This document shows, in pieces, positions 1-7,288 of a stretch of DNA of 17,853 nt; positions within the stretch are counted from its first letter, which is position 1; each line of letters opens with the position of its first letter. A program made the translations under genes and the position numbers. Under the pieces are notes generated by a model. The model ran no database searches. It was given only the letters and a program-made list of their open reading frames with translations, and was not told the origin of the DNA. This stretch comes from CAMBDS01 sp964355675. GTDB taxonomy: Bacteria > Electryoneota > AABM5-125-24 > Hatepunaeales > Hatepunaeaceae. The stretch is from positions 1 to 17,853 of the forward strand of contig CAYHEC010000053.1 of NCBI GenBank assembly GCA_964355675.1, written 5' to 3'.

Positions 1-141
1 GCTAAGGCTAAGGCTAAGGCTAAGGCTAAGGCTAAGGCTAAGGCTAAGGTTAAGGCTAAGGCTAAGGCTAAGGTTAAGGCTAAGGTTAAGGCTAAGGTTA
101 AGGCTAAGGCTAAGGTTAAGGTTAAGGCTAAGGTTAAGGCT
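1..141. repeat. GCTAAG/GTTAAG hexamer tandem array
   Basis: Twenty-three complete hexamers plus three bases run from the first base of the window. Sixteen are GCTAAG and seven are GTTAAG; the GTTAAG variants are absent from the first eight units and frequent near the right end. The array is cut by the window edge, so its full length is unknown. Read in frame 1 it is open (alternating Ala/Val-Lys) and stays open to a TGA at 199-201. However, the C/T variation changes the amino acid and the frame then runs through an intergenic hairpin, so a coding role is not supported. Confidence 0.95.
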
Positions 142-144
142 GTG

Positions 145-164
145 GGGCGGATTGCAATCCGCCC
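145..164. repeat. Perfect 20-bp intergenic palindrome
   Basis: GGGCGGATTGCAATCCGCCC is a perfect palindrome directly after the hexamer array. It is the first of many GC-rich hairpins in the gaps of this window. No T-run follows, so it does not look like an intrinsic terminator. Confidence 0.85.
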
Positions 165-681
165 TACTGTAAGAAATATAAGATGGAAAACGCTGAATTG
201 AGAGAGGAATGAGCCTGAATTGTCAGGGGGGTGGCGTTTTACTGTCAATGATTGTAGGGGCACAAGGCCTTGTGCCCCCTACAAAAGGCGGATGGATGTC
301 AAAGAATTGAACGGGGATGGAAAGGATGAATGATGATGAATGAAGTAGAGATCGGACGAACTGGATAGCGCTTCAGAACAGTCACAAACGTTGAATATTG
401 ATCGCGTCGCAATATTCAAAATGTCGTAGCGCGAGGACGAGTTCGTTGGAATACAATTTATTTGCCCTGACTTGGCCACGCGGACACCCTACGATAAAAG
501 CAGGAGGGCGTCCCGAAACTTCAGGACGCCCCTCATGTTGCCGCCCGTCCAGCAAAGCTGTGCGAGCTAAACGCATCTTCGCGCACTGCATTTTCTCGTC
601 GGGCTGGAAGACCGACCTACGCACACTGAGCACTTGGACCCTGCACTGCCGTAAAAGCTTCCTTGGCTTGCTTCTGTGGCG
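165..681. other. Gene-free stretch containing three hairpins
   Basis: No convincing gene is seen. Open frames here have poor amino-acid composition, no ribosome-binding site, and are interrupted by hairpins. Three inverted repeats stand out. At 253-284 there is a 16-base arm with one extra C, whose core 257-278 is a perfect 22-bp palindrome. At 391-419 TTGAATATTG pairs with CAATATTCAA around a 9-base loop. At 504-534 GAGGGCGTCC pairs with GGACGCCCCTC. The stretch could be the remains of mobile or repeat DNA, but nothing identifies a source. Confidence 0.6.
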
Positions 682-966
682 CTAACAGGTAATAATTACG
701 ACACAAATAAAACGTCTGGGGCGCCAAGTCCATGTGCATCTAATTGTGACATTACACTTCCTCGCGCTTTTTCCAAGTTGCTTCATTTGTGCCGAATATT
801 TCTCCAATATCGGTTCGACATCAAAATTTTCCATAAGTTTTGCGCCACCAAGCTTCTCGTGAGCAATGTAAATTTCTTTTTCAATCTGGTGTGCAAGTTG
901 TTCTCTTCGAATTTCCAGTTGAGCTGGCGTTAGCTTTAATGGTTCTGGTTTTGTTACGTCCGGCAT
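682..966 (-). CDS. Small hypothetical protein, probably frameshifted near its C-terminus
   Basis: A 94-residue minus-strand frame with a strong ribosome-binding site: AAGGAG lies about 9 bases before the ATG at 966. Residues 1-66 are polar and helix-prone (a stretch LTPAQLEIRREQLAHQIEKE, then a charged region to about residue 66), and I recognise no family. After residue 66 the composition changes abruptly to a Trp/Cys/Arg-rich tail. If one base is removed from the A5 run (T5 at 768-772 on the plus strand), the frame instead continues KARGSVMSQLDAHGLGAPD and a few more residues, ending at a stop at 696-698 and giving about 89 residues. That tail has far more protein-like composition. I therefore think the gene is real, but the annotated C-terminus is probably wrong through a sequencing error, a decaying gene or slippage. 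The function is unknown. Confidence 0.6.
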   Translation of the reverse strand: MPDVTKPEPLKLTPAQLEIRREQLAHQIEKEIYIAHEKLGGAKLMENFDVEPILEKYSAQMKQLGKSARKCNVTIRCTWTWRPRRFICVVIITC

Positions 967-1070
967 AGCAATCGCTCCTTAAAATAACTCCTCGCATTTT
1001 AATAATTGCGGGGAAAGATGGTTGATAAATTGTCAAAATGGTATCCATCTCAACCTTGAAGGATACCGCA

Positions 1071-1214
1071 ATGTATTCACCATTCGAAATCAAGTTCTCC
1101 CAAGCCCTATGCTTGGAAGCACGGTGGCATGGCGTCCTCATTGGACTTAGTAAAAAACTAAAACAGAAAAACAGAAAAGTCAAGAGAAAATTAGAAATTA
1201 GCAGGAGAATTTAG
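1071..1214 (+). CDS. Possible 47-residue basic small protein
   Basis: An ATG at 1071 is preceded by GAAGGA with 7 bases of spacing, and the frame runs 47 codons to a TAG at 1212-1214. The N-terminal half is mixed (MYSPFEIKFSQALCLEARWH). The C-terminal half is strongly basic, with clusters of Lys and Arg from about residue 28. It is divergent from the minus-strand gene starting at 966, with a 104-base gap between them. GGTATCC (1040-1046) can pair with GGATACC (1061-1067), which contains part of the ribosome-binding site. I recognise no family. The ribosome-binding site is the only positive evidence, and a chance open frame is possible. Confidence 0.35.
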   Translation: MYSPFEIKFSQALCLEARWHGVLIGLSKKLKQKNRKVKRKLEISRRI

Positions 1215-1482
1215 ATGATTTTAACAAGATGAGTGAGTACTAAGAATGGTGGTTTTATAAGCCCGTCCTCGGGGCAGATCACCACAAAAGCGGATATTCT
1301 TCTTAACTGTTGCGTATGACTGTTCGAATGCATCTGTTTGGTTGTAGATGCTTAAGGATTTCGTATATTGGTTGTTGATTTCTGATTTTTAATTTTTTTA
1401 TTTCTGATCCCAAACTGACTGGTGAGGAATTGATTTGCGACTGGGTGTGTCCTCACCCGGTCACATAAATTCAAATTGTAAA

Positions 1483-1506
1483 CCGCAGGATGGGGACATC
1501 CTGCGG
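1483..1506. repeat. GC-rich hairpin with GGGA loop
   Basis: CCGCAGGATG and CATCCTGCGG form a perfect 10-bp stem around GGGA. It lies 48 bases before the penicillin-binding protein start and belongs to the same class as the other intergenic hairpins of the window. Confidence 0.8.
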
Positions 1507-1511
1507 CAAAT

Positions 1512-1549
1512 AACTTACAACTTACAACTTACAACTTACAACTTACAAC
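1512..1549. repeat. Period-7 tandem repeat AACTTAC
   Basis: Five complete AACTTAC units plus a partial unit end 4 bases before the proposed TTG start of the penicillin-binding protein. They occupy the place where a ribosome-binding site would normally lie. Confidence 0.9.
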
Positions 1550-1553
1550 TACA

Positions 1554-3680
1554 TTGCGCTTCTGGCAAAAATTAGGTTCGAACGACTTCACCCGCGTCCT
1601 CAACGCCGGGCTTTACCTGCTCCTGATCGGATTGGTCACTGGAGGAGTCCTTATCGCCGTGCTGTCCGTCGGCCTGCCAAGTCTTGACGAATTAAGCGAT
1701 TACGAGCCTCGTCTTGCTACTCGGATACTCGACCGTAATGGTGAAACACTGACCGAACTCTACACCCAGCGCCGCCTGATGACTCCGCTGGATCAACTTC
1801 CGAAATACCTTGTCGATGCCTTTCTGGTTACCGAAGACAGCCGCTTTGCCGAGCACTGGGGGGTCGATCTGGTCCGGATTGTCAAAGCAGTGATGGTTGA
1901 CGTCGCCTCTATGAGTCTCCGTCAAGGGGCTTCGACGATCACTCAGCAACTTGCGAGGGATCTCTACCTTCATAAAAGGCGGACATTCGGTCGAAAGATC
2001 AGGGAGACGCTTACCGCCATCCAGATTGAGCGTCACTACTCTAAACGTGAGATACTCGAGATGTATCTAACACAAATATATTTTGGGCATGGCGCTTATG
2101 GAGTCACCGCCGCGGCGGAACGCTATTTCGATAAAAAACCGATGGAATTGACAATTGGTGAATCGGCATTGCTGAGTGGTCTGCCCAAAGCTCCCTCGAA
2201 CTACTCGCCGATCACAAGACCAGCCGCCTCAGAACGACGCCGAAACCTAATTTTGGGAGTCATGCGGGATCAAGGCGTTATCAGCGACAGCGAATTCACC
2301 GTTGCTGTTTTAAATCCTCCCGTGCTTAATCCAGCGCTATCCGATTCCGCGTATGGGACAGCGCCCTATTTTACAGAAATGGTTCGACAGAAGCTGGCAG
2401 AGGAGGGGGAGGAACTTGGGTTCGATTATCTTGCTGACGGTTTGACTGTGCAAACAACACTTGACGCTCGGATGCAAAGGTTCGTCGAGAAGGCAGTCGC
2501 GGATCATTTGGGGCCGATGCAGTCTGATTATCGGTTTCGGTTTGTCAGGAAGCACATCAACAAGGTATCGAAGCGGTTGTACGGCATTGAGGAGGCAGAG
2601 TGGTGGAAACTGCGGGCAGATTCTGCAATAGTCGATTCACTATTTCCTGCGAAGGGAATAGTGCAAGTAGCCGTGATCGTTCTCGATCCGACAACCGGTG
2701 ATATTCTGGCACTTACCGGCGGCAGGGATTTTGCGAAATACAAATTCAATCGCGCGATTCAAGCCGTGCGCCAGCCCGGGTCGGTGTTCAAGCCGTTTGT
2801 TTTTACTGCGGCAATCGATAACGGCTACCCGCCGTCATTCCAGCTTCTTAATCAGGACATCGTAGTCCCGCAGGCAGACGGATCGCTTTGGATTCCGCAG
2901 AATTATGACGGTTCGCACGGAGGCTTGACAACATTGCGTGATGCGCTGAAGAAATCGCTTAACCTTGTAACGGCACGGCTTGTTCAAGAGGTAGTTCCAC
3001 CGACGATGATTGTCACTTATGCGCGACAGATGGGAATCACCACCAAAATTGACGCGGTGGATGCGATAGCGCTCGGATCGTCGGGGATGATACCTATCGA
3101 AGCGACGGCGGCTTACTCGATATATGCGGCGGGGGGGATATACTCTGCTCCACGGATGATGACTTCGATTGCCGATCGGTTTGGCGAAAAAATTCGGCAG
3201 TATCCGGTCAACAGACGGGTAGCTCTCTCTGCGGAAACTGCTTATATCATGAGCGATATGCTCCGGACGGCACTCAATAATGGAACCGGGGCTTCGGCGA
3301 GGTGGTTTTATAATTTCAGAGTCAACGCCGCGGGGAAGACTGGCACAACCAACGACTGCACAGACGCGTGGTTCATCGGCTTCACGCCGCGGCTTGTCTG
3401 TGGCGTCTGGGTGGGGCTGGACGATCCGGCAGAGCCACTCGGTCCAAAGCAGACGGGTGCAGTGGTCGCGTTGCCCATCTGGGCAAACTTCATGAAGATG
3501 GCTTATGATTCGTTGGGCATACCTGAGGAGGACTTCATCATGCCCGCGGGGGTGATATCGCTTCGGATCTGTGACGAGACCAAAGAGTTGGCTACGTCAT
3601 ACTGTCCTGCGACGGTGATGGAATTGTTCAAGCGGGACGCGAGACCGACGGAAGAGTGTTCGAAGCATGGCATGAGATAG
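1554..3680 (+). CDS. Class A penicillin-binding protein (PBP1A family)
   Basis: Bifunctional peptidoglycan synthase of 708 residues that would polymerise lipid II and cross-link the strands in the periplasm. One N-terminal membrane anchor lies at about residues 17-40. The glycosyltransferase-51 domain follows, with EDSRF (catalytic Glu94), the RQGASTITQQ motif at 123-132 and a typical YLTQIYFGHGAYGV stretch near 170. The transpeptidase domain has SVFK (nucleophile Ser410, Lys413), SLN at 468-470 and KTGT at 595-598. The Cys-containing tail is common in this family. All catalytic motifs are present. The start is a TTG at 1554, the only start codon between the upstream in-frame stop at 1479 and the membrane segment. 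It has no visible ribosome-binding site, because the AACTTAC repeat occupies that position. The gene appears monocistronic. The family is certain; the exact paralogue name (mrcA/ponA) is not. Confidence 0.95.
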   Translation: MRFWQKLGSNDFTRVLNAGLYLLLIGLVTGGVLIAVLSVGLPSLDELSDYEPRLATRILDRNGETLTELYTQRRLMTPLDQLPKYLVDAFLVTEDSRFAEHWGVDLVRIVKAVMVDVASMSLRQGASTITQQLARDLYLHKRRTFGRKIRETLTAIQIERHYSKREILEMYLTQIYFGHGAYGVTAAAERYFDKKPMELTIGESALLSGLPKAPSNYSPITRPAASERRRNLILGVMRDQGVISDSEFTVAVLNPPVLNPALSDSAYGTAPYFTEMVRQKLAEEGEELGFDYLADGLTVQTTLDARMQRFVEKAVADHLGPMQSDYRFRFVRKHINKVSKRLYGIEEAEWWKLRADSAIVDSLFPAKGIVQVAVIVLDPTTGDILALTGGRDFAKYKFNRAIQAVRQPGSVFKPFVFTAAIDNGYPPSFQLLNQDIVVPQADGSLWIPQNYDGSHGGLTTLRDALKKSLNLVTARLVQEVVPPTMIVTYARQMGITTKIDAVDAIALGSSGMIPIEATAAYSIYAAGGIYSAPRMMTSIADRFGEKIRQYPVNRRVALSAETAYIMSDMLRTALNNGTGASARWFYNFRVNAAGKTGTTNDCTDAWFIGFTPRLVCGVWVGLDDPAEPLGPKQTGAVVALPIWANFMKMAYDSLGIPEEDFIMPAGVISLRICDETKELATSYCPATVMELFKRDARPTEECSKHGMR

Positions 3681-3694
3681 TGCGGATTGCGTAG

Positions 3695-3739
3695 GGGCGA
3701 ATTCATTCGCCCGGAAGAGGACGGCGACTAAAGTCGCCG
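3695..3739. repeat. Two adjacent intergenic hairpins
   Basis: The first (3695-3712) is GGGCGAATTCATTCGCCC, an 8-bp stem. The second (3722-3739) is CGGCGACTAAAGTCGCCG, an 8-bp stem. They have the same layout but different sequences. Neither is followed by a T-run, so they do not look like classical terminators although they follow the penicillin-binding protein gene. Confidence 0.8.
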
Positions 3740-3765
3740 GTACGGAAGTAGGGGGACATCAGATT

Positions 3766-5544
3766 ATGCGGATTGAGCAGATGGAATACAGAGACGAACC
3801 AAGGCGGATGAACGCTTTGGTGAGGCGGACAGCTGTCCGCATCACCGACAACCTACCTCTCAGCCGAACGGACAAGAGTGTTCGCCCACCGGGACGCTTA
3901 GGGAGGACAGGCATTCGTGCCTGTCACTTCGCAATGCTGATGCTGATGCTGACGGCGGGGGCGGGGTGGGCGCAACCCAATCAACCGCCGCAACGAATCT
4001 GGCATAAAGATGCGCGGGTCTATAATGAAGCCCCCCGAACGGACAACTTTTACGATTGGACGTGGATCGGCGACCAGAACGGCGACGGTTGTGACGAACT
4101 GCTGATCAGTCAGGAGCCATTGACCCGCGGGGAGGGGCAAGTTGATCCGCTCAACCGCGTTGAAATCTATCTCGGCGACCGAAATGAGATTTCACAGGAG
4201 CCAGCATTTACCTTCGAGACCAACGATTCTCTTGAGTCGATGGGACTGTCGGTTGCCTATCTCGGTGCTTTGACCGGACGTGATGCGCATGACTTTGCAG
4301 TTACAACGGCTATTTATAGACCAGACCAAGAAGGGGGAGGCATGCGCGAATCATACACTATCGAGATCTACCGCGGCGGCAGCGGAAGATTCGATACCGA
4401 ACCAGACTTTGTGATTCGCAGGGCAGTTCAAAACCACTGGCGGCAGCGGGGCCGTATCCGTCTTCGGAATACTGTGAGCCCCTTCGATATAAACGGAGAT
4501 AGCTACAATGATCTCTTCGTTCGTTCACAAGATACTACCACTGGGGTCTATTTCAGTGAGATCTACTTCGGAGGAGAAGAATTCGATACGGATCCCGACT
4601 TCGCAACTCAAATGTTATCAGAAGATTTGGCAACGTTAGAAACAGGATCAGGGGATTTTAATGGTGATTCCTATGACGACCTTTTCGTACGAGAAGGTCA
4701 AGGAAATGAACTAACTTTCATGTTCGGATCCGATCGACTGACTGAGGATTCGATTCGAGTTCTATCGTTCGACAGTATGGAAGGATTCGTCTTCGGCAAC
4801 GCGGTCTATCCCTGCCCCGATGTCAATGGAGATAGCTGTGACGACTGGGTAATGCAGGGACTTCAAAATTTTGAAGATCCGTTTTCGATGACTGTCTTAC
4901 TCTTTTTGGGAGGAGAAACCTTGGATACCGAACCGGACCGGACACTCCGGATCGATCCATTTCCGGTCTATGGCGGCGGTAGCAACCATGGCGGCAATTC
5001 CAACGGCGACAGATTTGGAGACATCATCACACGTCAAATCGACACGCGCTATTTCTTCGGCTCAAGTTGGGTCAATGAGTCTCCCGGGTTAGTGTTCAAC
5101 GCGGCTTTCAATGAGACTCAGGGTGCCTACGGAGATTTCAACGGCGACAGGGTGAACGACTGTGTCTTCCGATCCATTGCGGAGCATGGAGAGTATCATT
5201 ATCTTGAAATCTACGCCAACGATCCTGACTGGGTTGTCTCGGTCGGCGATGAAGGCCCCTTCCCGATTCCGAAAGAGTTCACCGTCTCGGCTCACCCAAA
5301 CCCGTTCAACAACCTGACTGTCGTCACTTTCGACCTACCCGACAAAGGCGATTTGCGTTATGAGTTATTCGACACCAACGGACGCTCGATAAGCGCTTTC
5401 GAGAGAAAAATCTTTGCTCCCGGTGCTCAGTCTGTGGTTGTCTCTGGCGAGGGCTTGCCGTCGGGGGGCTATTATCTTAAGGCAAAACTTCAGTCCTCAA
5501 CGGGGCAATATGTCACCAATCTCAAATTGACCCATATAAACTGA
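3766..5544 (+). CDS. Secreted FG-GAP/VCBS repeat protein with Por-type C-terminal sorting domain
   Basis: A 592-residue extracellular or surface protein. A hydrophobic segment (residues 57-69) ending GAGWAQ resembles a signal peptide. Six calcium-loop repeats of the DxNGDxxxD type begin near residues 103, 241, 297, 352, 411 and 457, consistent with an FG-GAP beta-propeller. From about residue 495 to the end there is a type A C-terminal sorting domain of FCB bacteria: HPNPFN at 510-515, then LFDTNGR, GLPSGGYYLKA and a final strand. Such domains normally direct export by the type IX system; no secretion component is seen here apart from a distant PorV-like gene. The ATG at 3766 has AGGGGG about 9 bases upstream. 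Codons 20-54 consist largely of palindromic repeat sequence, so the true N-terminus is uncertain. An ATG at 3934 (residue 57) is the other candidate but would leave no basic signal n-region. The ligand is unknown. Confidence 0.85.
   Translation: MRIEQMEYRDEPRRMNALVRRTAVRITDNLPLSRTDKSVRPPGRLGRTGIRACHFAMLMLMLTAGAGWAQPNQPPQRIWHKDARVYNEAPRTDNFYDWTWIGDQNGDGCDELLISQEPLTRGEGQVDPLNRVEIYLGDRNEISQEPAFTFETNDSLESMGLSVAYLGALTGRDAHDFAVTTAIYRPDQEGGGMRESYTIEIYRGGSGRFDTEPDFVIRRAVQNHWRQRGRIRLRNTVSPFDINGDSYNDLFVRSQDTTTGVYFSEIYFGGEEFDTDPDFATQMLSEDLATLETGSGDFNGDSYDDLFVREGQGNELTFMFGSDRLTEDSIRVLSFDSMEGFVFGNAVYPCPDVNGDSCDDWVMQGLQNFEDPFSMTVLLFLGGETLDTEPDRTLRIDPFPVYGGGSNHGGNSNGDRFGDIITRQIDTRYFFGSSWVNESPGLVFNAAFNETQGAYGDFNGDRVNDCVFRSIAEHGEYHYLEIYANDPDWVVSVGDEGPFPIPKEFTVSAHPNPFNNLTVVTFDLPDKGDLRYELFDTNGRSISAFERKIFAPGAQSVVVSGEGLPSGGYYLKAKLQSSTGQYVTNLKLTHIN
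3825..3925. repeat. Three hairpins inside the 5' coding region
   Basis: GCGGACAGCTGTCCGC (3825-3840) is a perfect 16-bp palindrome. CGAAC/GTTCG (3865-3884) closes a 10-base loop. GACAGGCA-TTCG-TGCCTGTC (3906-3925) is a perfect 8-bp stem on a TTCG tetraloop. They continue the series of intergenic hairpins at 3695-3739 into the reading frame of the FG-GAP protein. Confidence 0.8.
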
Positions 5545-5577
5545 GTCTATTGAAGAAGCCCCAGAGACTACGGACTC

Positions 5578-5649
5578 GTTCAGGCGGACGTCCTCGTCCG
5601 CCTCTTCACAGTGCTTGCTGAATCGGCGGACGAAGACGTCCGCCTGAAC
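5578..5649. repeat. Paired inverted hairpins after the FG-GAP gene
   Basis: Arm 5578-5602 is the inverted copy of arm 5625-5649, matching at 24 of 25 positions. Each arm is also a hairpin by itself (GGCGGACG...CGTCCGCC). The segment can fold either as one long stem or as two hairpins. The first 24 bases recur exactly at 12194-12217. Confidence 0.85.
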
Positions 5650-5742
5650 TCGATCTGACTTTTGCAACAGACTCAAACTGAGTCAATCAGGTTGCCGTCG
5701 AAATCAATTGGTAATTCTAAAATAGTGAATAAATAATCCATC

Positions 5743-6417
5743 ATGATAAAATCTGTAATTTTCGACCTCGACAACACGCTTGTTGACTTCATGCGCATGA
5801 AGAAGGAAGCCACCAAAGCCGCTGTTGCCGGGATGGTTGACTCAGGTCTTGAGATGAGCTTCAAGGACGCCTTTGACCGCGTAATGGAGATTTACGACCG
5901 GGAAGGCATCGAGCATCAGGAAGTCTTCGACAAGTTTCTCACCGACCATTACGGTAAAGTCAACCATAAGATTCTGGCGGCAGGCGTGGTCGGCTACCGT
6001 AAGGCGCGCGACGCGGCGCTGGTGCTCTATCCTCATGTTACTTCGACGCTGACAACCATGGTCAAGCGCGGCATCCGGCTGGCGCTGATTACTGACGCGC
6101 CTCCCAAGCAGGCGTGGCTAAGGCTCTGCCAGCTCAATCTCCATCATCTGTTCGACGTGGTGATTACTGCCGAAGATGTTGGCGCGCTGAAGCCTTCGCC
6201 ATTGCCTTTCTTGAAAGCCTTGGCGGAGTTTGGACTGACGCCGGACGAGATGATCATGGTGGGTGACTGGCCTGACCGGGACATGAAAGGCGCTCAGTCG
6301 GTCGGGATGCGGTCGGTGCTGGCAAAATATGGCGACAGGAAGTTCGAGGGGGCGTCGGGCGCGGATTGGGAGATCGATGATATTGCGGAGTTGTTAAGTA
6401 TCGTTGAGGGAAGGTAG
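5743..6417 (+). CDS. HAD-superfamily hydrolase (phosphoglycolate phosphatase-like)
   Basis: A 224-residue cytoplasmic phosphohydrolase of the haloacid dehalogenase superfamily. Motif I is FDLDNT with Asp8 (nucleophile) and Asp10. Motif II is the Thr117 in LITDAP. Motif III is Lys150 in LKPSP. Motif IV is VGDWPDRD with Asp175 and Asp180. An alpha-helical cap of about 75 residues follows motif I, as in subfamily I enzymes such as phosphoglycolate phosphatase or pyrimidine 5'-nucleotidases. The substrate cannot be told from sequence. The ATG at 5743 is used because motif I begins at residue 7, the usual distance; no ribosome-binding site is visible. It is flanked by repeats and does not clearly belong to an operon. 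Confidence 0.88.
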   Translation: MIKSVIFDLDNTLVDFMRMKKEATKAAVAGMVDSGLEMSFKDAFDRVMEIYDREGIEHQEVFDKFLTDHYGKVNHKILAAGVVGYRKARDAALVLYPHVTSTLTTMVKRGIRLALITDAPPKQAWLRLCQLNLHHLFDVVITAEDVGALKPSPLPFLKALAEFGLTPDEMIMVGDWPDRDMKGAQSVGMRSVLAKYGDRKFEGASGADWEIDDIAELLSIVEGR

Positions 6418-6446
6418 AAATATTTCACTCAACAGAAGTCAAATAA

Positions 6447-6464
6447 ATTCAGTATTCTGAATAC
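6447..6464. promoter_or_regulatory. Operator-like overlapping palindromes upstream of the PIN cassette
   Basis: GTATTC-T-GAATAC (6452-6464) is a perfect 13-base inverted repeat. It overlaps ATTCAG-TATT-CTGAAT (6447-6462). The site lies 10 bases before the ribosome-binding site of the 88-residue gene and is AT-rich, unlike the GC-rich repeat hairpins elsewhere. This position suits an autoregulatory operator, but that is inference. Confidence 0.4.
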
Positions 6465-6484
6465 AACAACCATCGGAGGTCGAA

Positions 6485-6751
6485 ATGCGTAACATTCAAG
6501 TCAAAGACGCAGTCATAATAGCGCGAGCGTTTCTTGCAGATTTGCTTGATGCCCAACCTGTCCAATTACTTTTGGAGGAGGTTGATCTGGATGAAGACGA
6601 GCGTTTTTGGTCGGTCACTTTCAGCTACCCTGTCTCTTATCCTGAGAACCCGATCATTCGTCGTGTGTTTAAAAAAGTGAAAGTTTCAACCGAAACTGGT
6701 GAGGCACAAGGAGTTAAGATCAGAGAACTGGAGGCGTGGGGAGATCGATGA
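6485..6751 (+). CDS. Small protein coupled to a PIN nuclease; possible antitoxin
   Basis: An 88-residue acidic protein I do not assign to a named family. The ATG at 6485 has a strong GGAGG with 5 bases of spacing. Residues 5-35 look helical (KDAVIIARAFLADLLD). Residues 40-62 contain a DEDERFWSVTFSYPV strand region, and residues 65-85 read KVKVSTETGEAQGVKIREL. This alpha-then-beta layout with TGE resembles PepSY-like small domains. The stop codon overlaps the start of the PIN gene by ATGA, so the two are translationally coupled. An antitoxin-first order with overlap fits type II toxin-antitoxin modules, but no DNA-binding motif (AbrB, RHH or HTH) is visible. It could equally be an immunity or accessory partner. 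Confidence 0.75.
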   Translation: MRNIQVKDAVIIARAFLADLLDAQPVQLLLEEVDLDEDERFWSVTFSYPVSYPENPIIRRVFKKVKVSTETGEAQGVKIRELEAWGDR

Positions 6752-7215
6752 GCGACCGAACTGTTGCTTCGTTGAACGTTTTGATTGATGCAAATCTATT
6801 GTTGCTTTTCGTGGTGGGAAAGCAATCCAAGGACTATATTTCACGTTTCAAGCGTACCTGTATGTATTCGGTAGAAGACTACAATAACCTTTGTGATTGG
6901 CTGGCACAGGCAGAGTCTATTACTGCGACATCCTCTGTGCTCTGCGAAGTCAGTAACTTAGGGGGATCAATAGCGAGTCATTTAAAATCTGACTTCTACG
7001 AAGTCTTCGGGAAGGAAATACTGGTTCTGAATGAAGCGCATATTCCAGCCAAGATTGCGATCAAGGAACATTGTTTTCGTTATCTTGGCTTAAGTGATGC
7101 AGGAATTGTAGCTCTTGGGCAAAGAGGATACACAGTCTTAACTGAGGACACGAGGCTCTTTTATGAACTTGCGAAAGCTGGGGTAAAGTCAATGAACCTC
7201 AATCACCTTCGTTAA
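6748..7215 (+). CDS. PIN-domain ribonuclease, possible toxin
   Basis: A 155-residue protein with the PIN-domain pattern of four acidic residues that bind metal for RNA cleavage: Asp14 in VLIDANLLLLF, Glu67 in SSVLCEVSNL, Asp117 in LSDAGIVAL and Asp134 in VLTEDTRLF. The ATG at 6748 is preferred over the upstream GTG at 6736. It overlaps the stop of the previous gene (ATGA) and has GGGGAG 4 bases ahead. It is slightly longer than typical VapC toxins (about 130), with extra sequence at residues 20-55. The pairing with a small upstream gene suggests a toxin-antitoxin-like cassette, although the partner is not a recognised VapB. All four catalytic acids are present, so it is probably active. Confidence 0.85.
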   Translation: MSDRTVASLNVLIDANLLLLFVVGKQSKDYISRFKRTCMYSVEDYNNLCDWLAQAESITATSSVLCEVSNLGGSIASHLKSDFYEVFGKEILVLNEAHIPAKIAIKEHCFRYLGLSDAGIVALGQRGYTVLTEDTRLFYELAKAGVKSMNLNHLR

Positions 7216-7288
7216 ATTTGAAGTTCTGTGTCATCTACAAATGGATCGTCTGGTTTTACTACAAAGGAATGGGTAAAGTGAGTAATCC

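Larger units (their letters stand above)
1215..1553. other. Gene-free stretch upstream of the penicillin-binding protein
   Basis: No gene is seen in these 339 bases. The stretch is AT-rich from about 1350 to 1430. It contains a weak hairpin at 1330-1351 (GCATCT/AGATGC), a small one at 1445-1459 (GGGTG/CACCC), a strong one at 1483-1506 (CCGCAGGATG/CATCCTGCGG with a GGGA loop), and then a period-7 tandem repeat up to the next gene. No promoter could be assigned with confidence. Confidence 0.6.

Noticed and set aside
1..201. Open frame of alternating Ala/Val-Lys through the hexamer array, resembling a histone H1-like tail
   Set aside because: Unit variation alters the amino acid instead of being silent, and the frame continues through an intergenic palindrome; no upstream part is visible.
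398..685. 95-residue plus-strand open frame
   Set aside because: No ribosome-binding site, composition unlike a protein, and it crosses two hairpins; it also runs into the end of the minus-strand gene.
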